From the NCBI GenBank assembly GCA_021805305.1, contig JAJZFO010000074.1, positions 1 to 11,035 of the forward strand: DNA of 11,035 nt. The letters run 5' to 3'. Source of the DNA: Actinomycetes bacterium. GTDB lineage: Bacteria; Actinomycetota; Acidimicrobiia; Acidimicrobiales; RAAP-2. Shown here one piece after another: positions 1-6,469 of this stretch (its first letter is position 1; every line of letters begins with the position of its first letter). Position numbers and translations under genes: made by a program. The notes beneath the pieces are model-generated. The model saw only the letters and a list, made by a program, of their open reading frames with translations. It searched no databases and was not told the DNA's origin.

Positions 1-316
1 ACGGTGTCCACATGACGCCCGCGTTCAAGATGACGACGTCAAAGGGTCGCTCGACGCGCTCGGCGGCCCGGCGCACGCTCGAGAGATCGGCCAAGTCCAT
101 GGCGAGCACCTCATTGGCCGCCCCCGCCGCGACCACGGCGTCGCCCTTGGCCTGATTGCGCGCACTGATCGTCACGTGGACGCCGCGCGAACGCAGAGCC
201 TTCGCCGTGGCGAGACCCAGCCCGCTGGTGGCCCCGGTCACCAGGAAGCGCTGCCCGGCGAGCGATGGACCCGGCGCCAGGTCCCAGCCGCGCGGCACCG
301 ACGTCTCTTCGACCAT
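1..316 (-). CDS. short-chain dehydrogenase/reductase (SDR), C-terminal part cut off by the window edge
   Basis: The 105 visible residues are the N-terminal part of an NAD(P)-dependent SDR oxidoreductase. A Rossmann beta strand (RFLVTGATSGLG, about residues 23-34) carries the TGxxxGxG cofactor motif. A second strand ends in ISARN, MDLADL follows where the adenine-contacting Asp normally sits, and the LNAG motif lies near the cut end. The Arg after the second strand suggests NADP(H) preference, as in retinol-dehydrogenase/WWOX-like SDRs (inference). The catalytic Ser-Tyr-Lys residues would lie beyond position 1. The ATG at 316 is chosen because GAGGAG (325-330 on the reverse strand) sits 8 bases upstream. 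The gene diverges from the pyrimidine operon, so the two may share a control region. The substrate cannot be told. Confidence 0.88.
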   Translation of the reverse strand, partial: MVEETSVPRGWDLAPGPSLAGQRFLVTGATSGLGLATAKALRSRGVHVTISARNQAKGDAVVAAGAANEVLAMDLADLSSVRRAAERVERPFDVVILNAGVMWTP

Positions 317-531
317 CGCGTTCTCTCCTCGCTCGTCGCTCATCGCGAGCGACGGCGTCGCCCGCACTCACCCTACGGGGGCGGGGTCGGCGCTCGCGAC
401 GACGGCTCGCCGGCGTGGCGTGTTTCGAAAATAAGAAATCCGCCGTGACGTGGAGAATTCCGGCCAACGAGGTCTATGGTGGGTCTTTGGTTCGTTCATG
501 GACGCGACCTCGTGTCCGAGGAGGAGTGACG
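317..531. promoter_or_regulatory. divergent intergenic region between the SDR gene and the pyrimidine-catabolism operon
   Basis: This 215-bp gap lies between two divergent genes and should hold both promoters. It contains an AT-rich patch at 421-440 with a TTTCGAAA palindrome, which stands out from the GC-rich surroundings. A TATGGT hexamer at 475-480 fits the TAnnnT actinobacterial -10 pattern for the plus-strand operon, but I see no matching -35 at the right distance. Several frames are open here but look like shadows of GC-rich DNA. No operator can be assigned. Confidence 0.45.
518..526 (+). promoter_or_regulatory. ribosome binding site that sets the start of the ureidopropionase-like gene
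   Basis: GAGGAGGAG lies 5 bases before the ATG at 532. The same frame is open upstream to an ATG at 265, but that extension overlaps the divergent promoter region and encodes an Arg/Ser-rich stretch unlike any nitrilase. The strong Shine-Dalgarno match and the MSELVRAALVQ start, where nitrilase-fold proteins begin, fix the start at 532. Confidence 0.8.
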
Positions 532-1374
532 ATGTCGGAACTCGTGCGGGCGGCCCTGGTGCAAGCGAAGTGGACGGGCGACAAGGCGTCGATGATCGAC
601 CTGCACGAACGCCACGCGCGCGACGCCGCCTCACGGGGAGCCCAGGTGATCTGCTTCCAGGAGCTCTTCTACGGTCCCTACTTCTGTCAGGTCCAAGACG
701 CCTCGTTCTACGACTACGCCGAAGCCGTGCCCGAGGGCCCCACGGTGCAACGCTTCAGGGAACTCGCGCGCGAGCTACGCATGGTGATGATCCTGCCCGT
801 CTACGAGAAGGTCCACGAGGGCGTCCTCTACAACACCGCCGCGGTGATCGACGCCGACGGGTCCTACCTCGGCAAGTATCGCAAGACCCACATCCCCCAG
901 GTCAACGGCTTCTGGGAGAAGTTCTACTTCCGCCCGGGCAACCTGGGCTACCCGGTCTTTGACACCGCCGTCGGGCGCATCGGCGTCTACATCTGTTACG
1001 ACCGGCACTTCCCCGAAGGGTGGCGCGCGCTCGGCCTCGCGGGCGCCACCATCGTCTTCAATCCCTCGGCCACGAGCCGTGGGCTCTCGGCGTATCTCTG
1101 GCAACTCGAGCAGCCCGCCGCGGCGGTGGCCAACGAGTTCTACGTCGGGGCGATCAATCGCGTGGGTCAAGAGGATCTGGGGACCAACGACTTCTACGGC
1201 CAGACCTACTTCGTGAACCCGCGCGGACAGTTCGTCGGTGACGTCGCCAGCACCACGGACGAGGAGCTCGTGGTGCGTGATCTCGACATGGACCTGCTCA
1301 AGGAGGTGCGTGAGCAGTGGGCCTTCTACCGCGACCGTCGACCCGACATGTACGGTCCGCTCACCGAGAGCTGA
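532..1374 (+). CDS. beta-ureidopropionase-like carbamoyl amidohydrolase (nitrilase superfamily)
   Basis: The predicted cytoplasmic enzyme (280 aa) would hydrolyse N-carbamoyl-beta-alanine, or a related N-carbamoyl amino acid, to the amino acid, CO2 and ammonia. This is the last step of reductive pyrimidine degradation. The nitrilase Glu-Lys-Cys triad is visible: E44 in CFQELF, K118 in YRKTHIP and C155 in YICYDRHFPE. A further conserved Glu, E129, lies in GFWEKFYF. The segments FNPSATS and AINRVG resemble beta-ureidopropionases more than N-carbamoylputrescine amidases (AguB), although the GFWEKFYFRPGNLG stretch is shared by both. The length fits bacterial members. The dihydropyrimidinase gene follows after 13 bases, and its product would be this enzyme's substrate. 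An N-carbamoyl-D-amino acid hydrolase partnered with a hydantoinase is the main alternative. Confidence 0.9.
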   Translation: MSELVRAALVQAKWTGDKASMIDLHERHARDAASRGAQVICFQELFYGPYFCQVQDASFYDYAEAVPEGPTVQRFRELARELRMVMILPVYEKVHEGVLYNTAAVIDADGSYLGKYRKTHIPQVNGFWEKFYFRPGNLGYPVFDTAVGRIGVYICYDRHFPEGWRALGLAGATIVFNPSATSRGLSAYLWQLEQPAAAVANEFYVGAINRVGQEDLGTNDFYGQTYFVNPRGQFVGDVASTTDEELVVRDLDMDLLKEVREQWAFYRDRRPDMYGPLTES

Positions 1375-1387
1375 CGAGGAGAACGCC

Positions 1388-2800
1388 GTGGCGCGAACAC
1401 TGATCACCGGCGGCACCGTCCTCTCCTCGAGCGGCGCGCAGGACGCCGACGTCCTCATCGACGGCGAGCTCATCGCCGCCCTGGGACGACCGGGTCATTT
1501 CGACGACCTCGCGCCGTCGTGCGCACGCGTTCTCGACGCCACCGCGAAGTACGTGCTGCCCGGCGGCATCGACGTGCACACCCATATGGAGCTGCCCTTC
1601 GGGGGCACGGCCGCCTCGGACACCTTCGAGTCCGGCACGATCGCGGCGGCCTTCGGCGGCACCACCTCGATCATCGACTTCGCGGTGCAGCGCACCGGGG
1701 AGGACGTGCGCGACGGTCTGGCCACCTGGCACGCCAAGGCCGCGGGCAACTGCGCGATCGACTACGGCTTCCACCAGATCATCGGCGGCGTGGACGACGC
1801 GTCCCTCGAGGCCATGACGTACCTGTGCGAACACGAGGGGGTGACGAGCTTCAAGCTGTTCATGGCCTATCCGGGCGTGTTCTACTCCGACGACGGGCAG
1901 ATCCTGCGCGCGATGCAGCGCGCGGCGCAACTAGGCGCGACGATCATGATGCACGCGGAGAACGGTCCGGCCATCGACGTCCTGGTGGCCCAGGCGCTCG
2001 GACGCGGCGAGACCGACCCGAAGTTCCATTCGCTCACGCGCCCCGTCGAGATGGAGGAGGAGGCGACGCACCGCGCGATCATGTTGGCGCGCGTGGCCAA
2101 GGCCCCGCTCTACATCGTGCACATGAGCGCCAAGGAAGCGGTCACCGCGGTGGCCGAGGCGCGCGACCGCGGCGCCAACGTCTTCGGTGAGACCTGCCCG
2201 CAGTACCTGTACCTGAGCCTCGAGGAGCATCTCTCGCGACCCGGATTCGAGGGGGCGGCGTACGTGTGCTCGACCCCCCTGCGTTCGCGCGACGAGGGTC
2301 ACCACGACGCGCTGTGGAACGCCCTACGCACCAACGACCTCTCGATCGTCTCGACCGACCACTGTCCCTTTTGCATGAAGGACCAAAAGGAGTTGGGTCG
2401 CGGGGACTTCTCCAAGATCCCCAACGGCATCGGATCGGTGGAGCATCGCATGGACCTGCTCTATCAAGGAGTCGTCACGGGCGAGATCAGCCTCGCGCGC
2501 TGGGTCGAACTGGCCTGCACGACGCCCGCGCGCATGTTCGGCCTCTACCCGCGCAAGGGCGTCCTGGCCCCGGGGTCCGACGCCGACGTCGTCCTTTACG
2601 ATGCTCAGGCGACCACGGACATCTCGGTGTCGACGCACCACATGAACATGGACCATTCCGCCTACGAGGGCATCCACGTCGATGGTCGCGTGCACACCGT
2701 CCTCTCGCGAGGACGGGTGATCATCGAGGACAACGCCTTCACGGGAACGGTCGGCCACGGCGCGTTCCTCGAGCGCGGCCTGAGCCAGTACTTGCTCTAG
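1388..2800 (+). CDS. hydA: dihydropyrimidinase / hydantoinase (cyclic amidohydrolase)
   Basis: The enzyme (470 aa) opens the ring of dihydrouracil, dihydrothymine or hydantoins to give N-carbamoyl amino acids. Binuclear-zinc ligands of the family are present: H64 and H66 in DVHTHMELPFGG, the carbamylated lysine K156 in SFKLFMAY, H189 in MMHAENG, H245 in IVHMSAK and D324 in VSTDHCPF. Y161 has the spacing from K156 expected of the substrate-contacting Tyr, and N346 in IPNGIGSVEHR matches the conserved ring-binding segment. The length is typical. The start is a GTG at 1388 with GAGGAG at 1376-1381; the frame is open upstream but overlaps the preceding gene. It lies between its downstream enzyme (ureidopropionase-like) and an LLM oxidoreductase, clearly in one operon. 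Whether the physiological substrate is pyrimidine or hydantoin cannot be decided from sequence. Confidence 0.95.
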   Translation: MARTLITGGTVLSSSGAQDADVLIDGELIAALGRPGHFDDLAPSCARVLDATAKYVLPGGIDVHTHMELPFGGTAASDTFESGTIAAAFGGTTSIIDFAVQRTGEDVRDGLATWHAKAAGNCAIDYGFHQIIGGVDDASLEAMTYLCEHEGVTSFKLFMAYPGVFYSDDGQILRAMQRAAQLGATIMMHAENGPAIDVLVAQALGRGETDPKFHSLTRPVEMEEEATHRAIMLARVAKAPLYIVHMSAKEAVTAVAEARDRGANVFGETCPQYLYLSLEEHLSRPGFEGAAYVCSTPLRSRDEGHHDALWNALRTNDLSIVSTDHCPFCMKDQKELGRGDFSKIPNGIGSVEHRMDLLYQGVVTGEISLARWVELACTTPARMFGLYPRKGVLAPGSDADVVLYDAQATTDISVSTHHMNMDHSAYEGIHVDGRVHTVLSRGRVIIEDNAFTGTVGHGAFLERGLSQYLL

Positions 2801-2858
2801 GGCCGCGCCGCCGAGCGGTCGCCGCGTCGCCCGACGCCACACAGCACAGGAGGAAGAA

Positions 2859-3881
2859 ATGGACTTCGGAGTTGTCTTGCAGACCAACCCGCCGGCCGCA
2901 CGCGTGGTCGACCTCGCCCAGCGCGCCGAGCGATTCGGGTTCAGCCACGTGTGGACCTTCGACTCGCACATCTTGTGGGAGGAGCCCTACGTCATCTACT
3001 CCGCCATCCTCGCCGCCACCCGCAAGGTCGTCGTCGGCCCGATGGTCACGAACCCGGCGACACGCGACTGGACGGTGAGCGCCAGCCTCTTCGCCACCCT
3101 CAACGAGATGTACGGCAACCGCACCGTGTGCGGCATCGGGCGCGGCGACTCCGCGGTGCGCGTCACCAACGGCCGCCCCACCACCCTGGCGACGCTGCGC
3201 GAGGCGATCGAGGTCATTCGTGGCCTGGCCAACGGGCAGGCGGTGCAGTACCACGGTTCGACCCTGCGCTTCCCCTGGGGCGCGGCGAGTTCCCTCGAGG
3301 TCTGGGTGGCCGCCTACGGACCCAAGGCTCTGCGTCTCGCCGGTGAGGTCGGTGACGGCTTCATCCTGCAGCTGGCCGATCCCGACATCGCGCGCTGGAT
3401 GATCGGCGAGGTCCGCGACGCCGCTTCCTCCGCGGGACGAGACCCCGACTCCTTGACCTTCTGCGTGGCGGCGCCGGCCTACGTCGGCGACGATCTCGCC
3501 CACCAGCGTGACCAGTGCCGTTGGTTCGGGGGAATGGTAGGCAATCACGTCGCCGACATCGTGACGCGCTACGGTGACGACCCCTCGCTCAACATTCCCC
3601 TCGCCCTCACCGACTACATCAAGGGTCGCCAGGGTTACGACTACAACGAGCACGGCCGCGCCGGCAACACCCACGCCGATTTCGTCCCCGACGCCGTCAT
3701 CGACCGGTTCTGCCTCCTGGGTCCCGTGGCGGCCCACGTCGCACGCCTCGAGGAGTTGCGCGAGATTGGGGTGGACCAGTTCGCCATCTACCTCCAGCAC
3801 GACGCCAAGGAGTCAACCCTCGCGACCTACGGTGAGACGATCATCCCGGCCCTCGGTGGTCCTCGATTGGCCCGGGGCTGA
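2859..3881 (+). CDS. LLM-class flavin/F420-dependent oxidoreductase
   Basis: This 340-aa protein has the luciferase-like monooxygenase (TIM-barrel) fold. Visible hallmarks are the first strand MDFGVVLQTNPP, GFSHVWTFDSH (27-37), VGPMVTNPATRD (59-70), CGIGRGDSAVR (91-101) and the cofactor-loop pattern AAYGPKALRLAGEVGDGFI (151-169). It looks like the F420-dependent LLM family that I recall being found beside dihydropyrimidinase genes (TIGR03842-like; from memory, not searched). AGGAGG at 2848-2853 sits 5 bases before the ATG, and the gap to the previous gene is 58 bp, so cotranscription is likely. The reaction is unknown. It may act on a pyrimidine or hydantoin, or on a later product. RutA, which opens uracil oxidatively, is also an LLM-fold enzyme, but this is not a recognisable RutA. 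Whether FMN or F420 is used needs testing. Confidence 0.85.
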   Translation: MDFGVVLQTNPPAARVVDLAQRAERFGFSHVWTFDSHILWEEPYVIYSAILAATRKVVVGPMVTNPATRDWTVSASLFATLNEMYGNRTVCGIGRGDSAVRVTNGRPTTLATLREAIEVIRGLANGQAVQYHGSTLRFPWGAASSLEVWVAAYGPKALRLAGEVGDGFILQLADPDIARWMIGEVRDAASSAGRDPDSLTFCVAAPAYVGDDLAHQRDQCRWFGGMVGNHVADIVTRYGDDPSLNIPLALTDYIKGRQGYDYNEHGRAGNTHADFVPDAVIDRFCLLGPVAAHVARLEELREIGVDQFAIYLQHDAKESTLATYGETIIPALGGPRLARG

Positions 3882-3890
3882 AGGACCCGC

Positions 3891-3938
3891 GTCGCCACGC
3901 GTCGACCCCGTCGCGGCGTCGCCACGACGTCGCCACGG
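3891..3938. repeat. three copies of the 10-mer CGTCGCCACG
   Basis: Exact copies lie at 3891-3900, 3918-3927 and 3929-3938, in the gap after the LLM gene. The flanking sequence is also CG-dinucleotide rich, so low complexity may explain it. No terminator hairpin with a T tract is visible in the gap. Confidence 0.5.
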
Positions 3939-3959
3939 CGCGATTTCATGACGACTCGA

Positions 3960-3987
3960 TGACGAAATCGTTGTGGGGACTAGTCTC
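3960..3987 (+). promoter_or_regulatory. candidate promoter for the tandem secreted-protein genes
   Basis: ATGACG (3960-3965) matches four of six bases of TTGACA. TAGTCT (3982-3987) fits a TAnnnT -10, with a 16-bp spacer. Transcription would start near 3993, leaving a leader of about 35 bases. A short inverted repeat, GATTTC (3943-3948) with GAAATC (3965-3970), overlaps the -35. This is a pattern match only. Confidence 0.4.
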
Positions 3988-4027
3988 AAGGGACGCTATC
4001 TCACGTCCGCGAAAGTTTGCATTCCCC

Positions 4028-4786
4028 ATGAAGAAGGCCCTCACCGTCGTCGTCGCGCTGGGCGTCGCGGCCGTGACGCCCCTCGGCACCGCGGGTGCGT
4101 CGTCGCCGCGGATCCACTCGGCGCGAGTCTCGTCGCCCGCGAGCATCCTCACCCTCTCCGCGCGCCACATCGTCGACGTCTCACTCGCGAACGCTCGCGC
4201 GCAGGGAAGCTGTTCGAACGTCTCACGCGGCGCCGCCGTGGGCTTGTCCTTCAGCGCCACCACCCAGTCAGGGGCGAACGTCGCCGAGCAGTCCATCGTC
4301 TTCAACAAGGCGCGCGGGACGGCTCTGCTCGTCGCCGGTACGGCCTACGTGCGCCTGAGCGCCAAGCTGATCGCCCTCGAGTTCGGTCGCACCGCGCCCC
4401 AACTGGCCGACCGATGGATCGCCATCTCGCACGGCGATAAGGTCTTCGCCAGCGTGACCACGGGGATGTTGTTCTCCTCGATGCTGTCCCAGGTCCTGCC
4501 CTCGGGGACGCTGAGCAAGTCCAAGGTCGTTACCCTCGACGGCGTGAACGTCATCGCCATCAGCGGCGGTGCCAACGCGCGCCTCGGACTCAGCGCCGCC
4601 CGCCAGACCCTGTTCGTCGCCGCGCACGCGCCCTACCTGCCCGTCGCGCTCGACGCCGCGGGTCGCTCCCAGGGCGTGCCCACCACGCTGACCGTGACCT
4701 TCTCTCACTGGGGAGAACCCCTGCACTACGTCGCTCCGACGCCGTCTCTCTCCCTGGACGCCACCGTCCTCGCCACGGGGGGTTGA
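4028..4786 (+). CDS. secreted protein of unknown function, first of a tandem paralogous pair
   Basis: I do not recognise the family. The 252-aa product starts with a clear Sec signal peptide: MKK, a hydrophobic core over residues 4-19, and a likely cleavage after TAGA (residue 24). There is no lipobox Cys, so it is probably secreted or periplasm-like rather than a lipoprotein. The mature part is rich in Ala, Ser, Thr and Val and looks like beta-sheet. It contains ADRWI (127-131), LFVAAHAPYLPVAL (195-208) and TFSHWG (224-229) and ends in a Ser/Thr-rich tail. These features recur in the next gene. The layout faintly recalls LolA/LppX-like lipid-binding proteins, but this is a weak resemblance. 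The ATG at 4028 is preferred to earlier in-frame starts because it begins the signal peptide; the Shine-Dalgarno match is weak. Confidence 0.8.
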   Translation: MKKALTVVVALGVAAVTPLGTAGASSPRIHSARVSSPASILTLSARHIVDVSLANARAQGSCSNVSRGAAVGLSFSATTQSGANVAEQSIVFNKARGTALLVAGTAYVRLSAKLIALEFGRTAPQLADRWIAISHGDKVFASVTTGMLFSSMLSQVLPSGTLSKSKVVTLDGVNVIAISGGANARLGLSAARQTLFVAAHAPYLPVALDAAGRSQGVPTTLTVTFSHWGEPLHYVAPTPSLSLDATVLATGG

Positions 4787-4787
4787 C

Positions 4788-5585
4788 GTGACCTCGCGGC
4801 ACCCCTCGACGACGCGCGCGTCGGCTGCGAACCACGCCGTCGCGCGGTTCGCTCGGGCCGCGGGAGTCGTCGCGGTGATGATGGCGGTCGTGGTGACCTG
4901 GGGGCCCGCCCCTCGCGCGAGGGCGGCCGGCACCGCGTCGGCGCCCACGTTCGCCGGTGAACCGGCCCACCAGATCGTCTCGACCGCGTTGTCCACGGCC
5001 ACCAAGATGGGCAGCGTGACGGCGGCCTCGTCGACGACGGTCTCTGGTCAGGACTACTCACTGGTCACCCTCTCGAGCATGACCTCGGGCCAACAGACCC
5101 TGCACGTCGGCGCGGCCAAGACCATCGTGCGCGTCGTGTCCGGTGTGGTCTACATCAACGACACCGCCACCGCGATCCAGGCGCAGTTCGGGGTGAGCGC
5201 GCCCAAGTACGCGAACCGGTGGATCGAGATCACCTCGGCCAGCTCCTACTTCGCCCACTTCAACTCGTTCATCTTGTTGCCCTCGCTACTGAGCGAAGTG
5301 GCACCTGGTGACCCGCTCAAGACGACCAAGGTCACGACGGTGGACAAGACCACGGTGGTCGGCGTGAGCGGTCGACCGAACATCCATCTGGGACTGGCCT
5401 CGGGCAGCGAGACCCTCTACGTCGCGGCCAACGCGCCGCACGTGCCAGTGGAACTCGTGGCCGCGGACGTGGTGCAGGGCCAGCGCGAGGTGTTCGTCAT
5501 CACGTTCTCGCACTGGGGCCAACACGTCAATGTCGTGAGGCCCGCGACGGCAACGCCCATCTCCTCCACCGGTCTGCCCAAGTGA
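4788..5585 (+). CDS. secreted protein of unknown function, second of the tandem paralogous pair
   Basis: The product (265 aa) is a diverged paralog of its upstream neighbour. Shared landmarks in the same order are ANRWIEITS (142-150), a Leu/Ser-rich segment ending LLSEV (167-171), the LHLG/ARLG-like turn, TLYVAANAPHVPVEL (209-223) and TFSHWG (239-244), then a Thr/Pro-rich end. It has a long, Arg-containing N-terminus before a hydrophobic stretch (about 26-38) and a probable cleavage after ARARAA (about 47). No lipobox is present. The GTG start at 4788 lies one base after the upstream stop, with a G-rich run (GGGGGG, 4777-4782) as a possible Shine-Dalgarno, so the two genes are probably translationally coupled. 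An ATG at 4878 is a possible later start but would remove the signal-peptide n-region. Function is unknown. Confidence 0.78.
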   Translation: MTSRHPSTTRASAANHAVARFARAAGVVAVMMAVVVTWGPAPRARAAGTASAPTFAGEPAHQIVSTALSTATKMGSVTAASSTTVSGQDYSLVTLSSMTSGQQTLHVGAAKTIVRVVSGVVYINDTATAIQAQFGVSAPKYANRWIEITSASSYFAHFNSFILLPSLLSEVAPGDPLKTTKVTTVDKTTVVGVSGRPNIHLGLASGSETLYVAANAPHVPVELVAADVVQGQREVFVITFSHWGQHVNVVRPATATPISSTGLPK

Positions 5586-5592
5586 GCCCGAC

Positions 5593-5609
5593 GCGGCGGG
5601 TCTCGCCGC
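5593..5609. terminator. hairpin between convergent genes, candidate bidirectional terminator
   Basis: GCGGCG (5593-5598) pairs with CGCCGC (5604-5609) around a 5-base loop, within the 25-bp gap between the second secreted-protein gene and the stop of the ArsI-type gene. It has no T tract on either side, so efficient intrinsic termination is uncertain. Position is the main support. Confidence 0.5.
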
Positions 5610-5610
5610 T

Positions 5611-6051
5611 CTAGTCGATGGTGAGCGCCCGGTCGCTCGACGAGTCCGCGCAACACGGCGCCTCGGACGTCGTGACGGCACCCAGGGAGGCGTCGGCCAG
5701 GACGGTGTAGACCTCCCAGCGCGACCGGTCGGGACCATCGACCCACACCTTGTCCTGCACCGCGAAGCAGCAGGTCGTGCGCTCCTCGACCTCGGTGGCG
5801 AAGCCCTGCTCGCCGAGGTAGGTGGTGGCGTCGGCCACCTCGAGGGTCGTCGCGACCTCCACTCCCAGATGGTTGATGCTCCCGGCGTGGTCGGGATTCT
5901 CGAAGAGCACCAACTTGAGCGGCGGGTCACTCACCGCGAAGTTCGCGTAACCCGGACGGACCTTGGCGGGCGGCGTCTTGAAGAACGAGGAGTAGAACGC
6001 GATCGATTCCTCGAGATTGGACACGTTAAGGGCGAGCTGCAAGCGTGACAC
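5611..6051 (-). CDS. arsI: ArsI-type C-As lyase (VOC superfamily; CadI-like)
   Basis: ArsI is a non-heme iron dioxygenase that cleaves the carbon-arsenic bond of trivalent methylarsenite and aromatic arsenicals. The 146-aa protein begins MSRLQLALNV and has the family stretches RPGYANFAVSDPPLKLVLFENP (32-53), INHLGVEV (59-66), ERTTCCFAVQDKVWV (90-104) and RWEVYTVL (111-118). Likely metal ligands are Q5, H61 and E113. The vicinal C94-C95 pair would bind the arsenical, and a further C133-C134 pair lies in the tail. The length fits. CadI, the cadmium-induced name for the same family, is the alternative. The start is a GTG at 6051 with AAGGAG (6057-6062, reverse strand) 5 bases upstream. Its promoter region carries two ArsR-like boxes, so arsenic-responsive control is likely. 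No arsR or other ars gene lies in the window. Confidence 0.88.
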   Translation of the reverse strand: MSRLQLALNVSNLEESIAFYSSFFKTPPAKVRPGYANFAVSDPPLKLVLFENPDHAGSINHLGVEVATTLEVADATTYLGEQGFATEVEERTTCCFAVQDKVWVDGPDRSRWEVYTVLADASLGAVTTSEAPCCADSSSDRALTID

Positions 6052-6062
6052 GACGACTCCTT

Positions 6063-6115
6063 GTATTGATATTCATCGATGTAGTTCACCACATCATATC
6101 GATGATTGTCAATAC
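6063..6115 (-). promoter_or_regulatory. promoter with two facing ArsR-like operator boxes upstream of arsI
   Basis: An 18-bp inverted repeat (6063-6080 and 6098-6115, 16 of 18 positions matching, 17-bp spacer) fills the 66-bp gap before arsI. Each arm holds a near-palindromic ArsR/SmtB-style box: ATTGAT-ATTC-ATCGAT at 6065-6080, and on the reverse strand ATTGAC-AATC-ATCGAT at 6113-6098. On the reverse strand a perfect -35, TTGACA (6112-6107), lies inside the distal box. The best-spaced -10 is a poor TGAACT (6088-6083, 18-bp spacer), which would start transcription inside the proximal box. Repression by an ArsR-family protein acting from both boxes is the natural reading. The regulator is not in the window. 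Confidence 0.75.
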
Positions 6116-6117
6116 GT

Positions 6118-6453
6118 CTAGTCCTTGGCCCGCGCCCAGGACTGTCGATGGCCGCACTGGGCGCAGGTCGCGCGCGGGAAGCCCGCGGTCCCCTGCAGCG
6201 AAGCGTCGCACTGCTGGCAGTGCGTCGAGAAGGACCACTTGCCCGTCTTGGGGCGCAGCGCGAGGAAGATCACGGCGAGAAAGATCGTCCCGGCCACGAG
6301 GACCACGTCACCGGCCACCTTCGACACCGTGTCGAGCGCGAGGAAGATGGCGAAATACACCAGGAAGATCAGCCACATCAGCGCGCGGCTCTTCAGGATC
6401 ACCTTGATCACCCGTGGCGCCATCATCCGTCTCGTCCGCGCCACGTCGACCAC
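6118..6453 (-). CDS. small membrane protein with C-terminal zinc ribbon, unknown function
   Basis: The 111-aa product has a basic N-terminus, two hydrophobic segments (about 25-41 and 50-66) that could form a transmembrane hairpin, and a C-terminal HCQQC...CAQCG zinc ribbon (C79, C82, C97, C100). I do not recognise a named family. The basic residues before the first segment and the RPKTGK after the second suggest that both ends, including the ribbon, face the cytoplasm (positive-inside rule, inference). The start is uncertain: GTG at 6453 is given, but tandem ATGs at 6426 and 6423 also fit and no strong Shine-Dalgarno decides. It follows the MBL-fold gene by 16 bp on the same strand, so the two are probably cotranscribed. 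Its stop is 66 bp before arsI, which has its own promoter region. Confidence 0.72.
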   Translation of the reverse strand: MVDVARTRRMMAPRVIKVILKSRALMWLIFLVYFAIFLALDTVSKVAGDVVLVAGTIFLAVIFLALRPKTGKWSFSTHCQQCDASLQGTAGFPRATCAQCGHRQSWARAKD

Positions 6454-6469
6454 CGGGTGCTCATCGGCA

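Noticed and set aside
265..531. Upstream extension of the ureidopropionase-like frame to an ATG at 265
   Set aside because: It overlaps the divergent promoter region and is Arg/Ser rich, and a strong GAGGAGGAG site fixes the start at 532.
775..1473. 232-aa minus-strand frame over the first two operon genes
   Set aside because: It spans parts of two real genes on the opposite strand, which marks it as a reading-frame shadow of GC-rich codons.
2739..3800. 353-aa open frame on the minus strand
   Set aside because: It is antisense to the well-supported LLM oxidoreductase and has Val/Gly/Asp/Arg-rich shadow composition with no family motif.
3943..3970. GATTTC/GAAATC with repeated ATGACGA as a possible riboswitch or attenuator
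   Set aside because: The pairing is only 6 bp, it overlaps the predicted -35 so would not be transcribed, and no known riboswitch core is visible.
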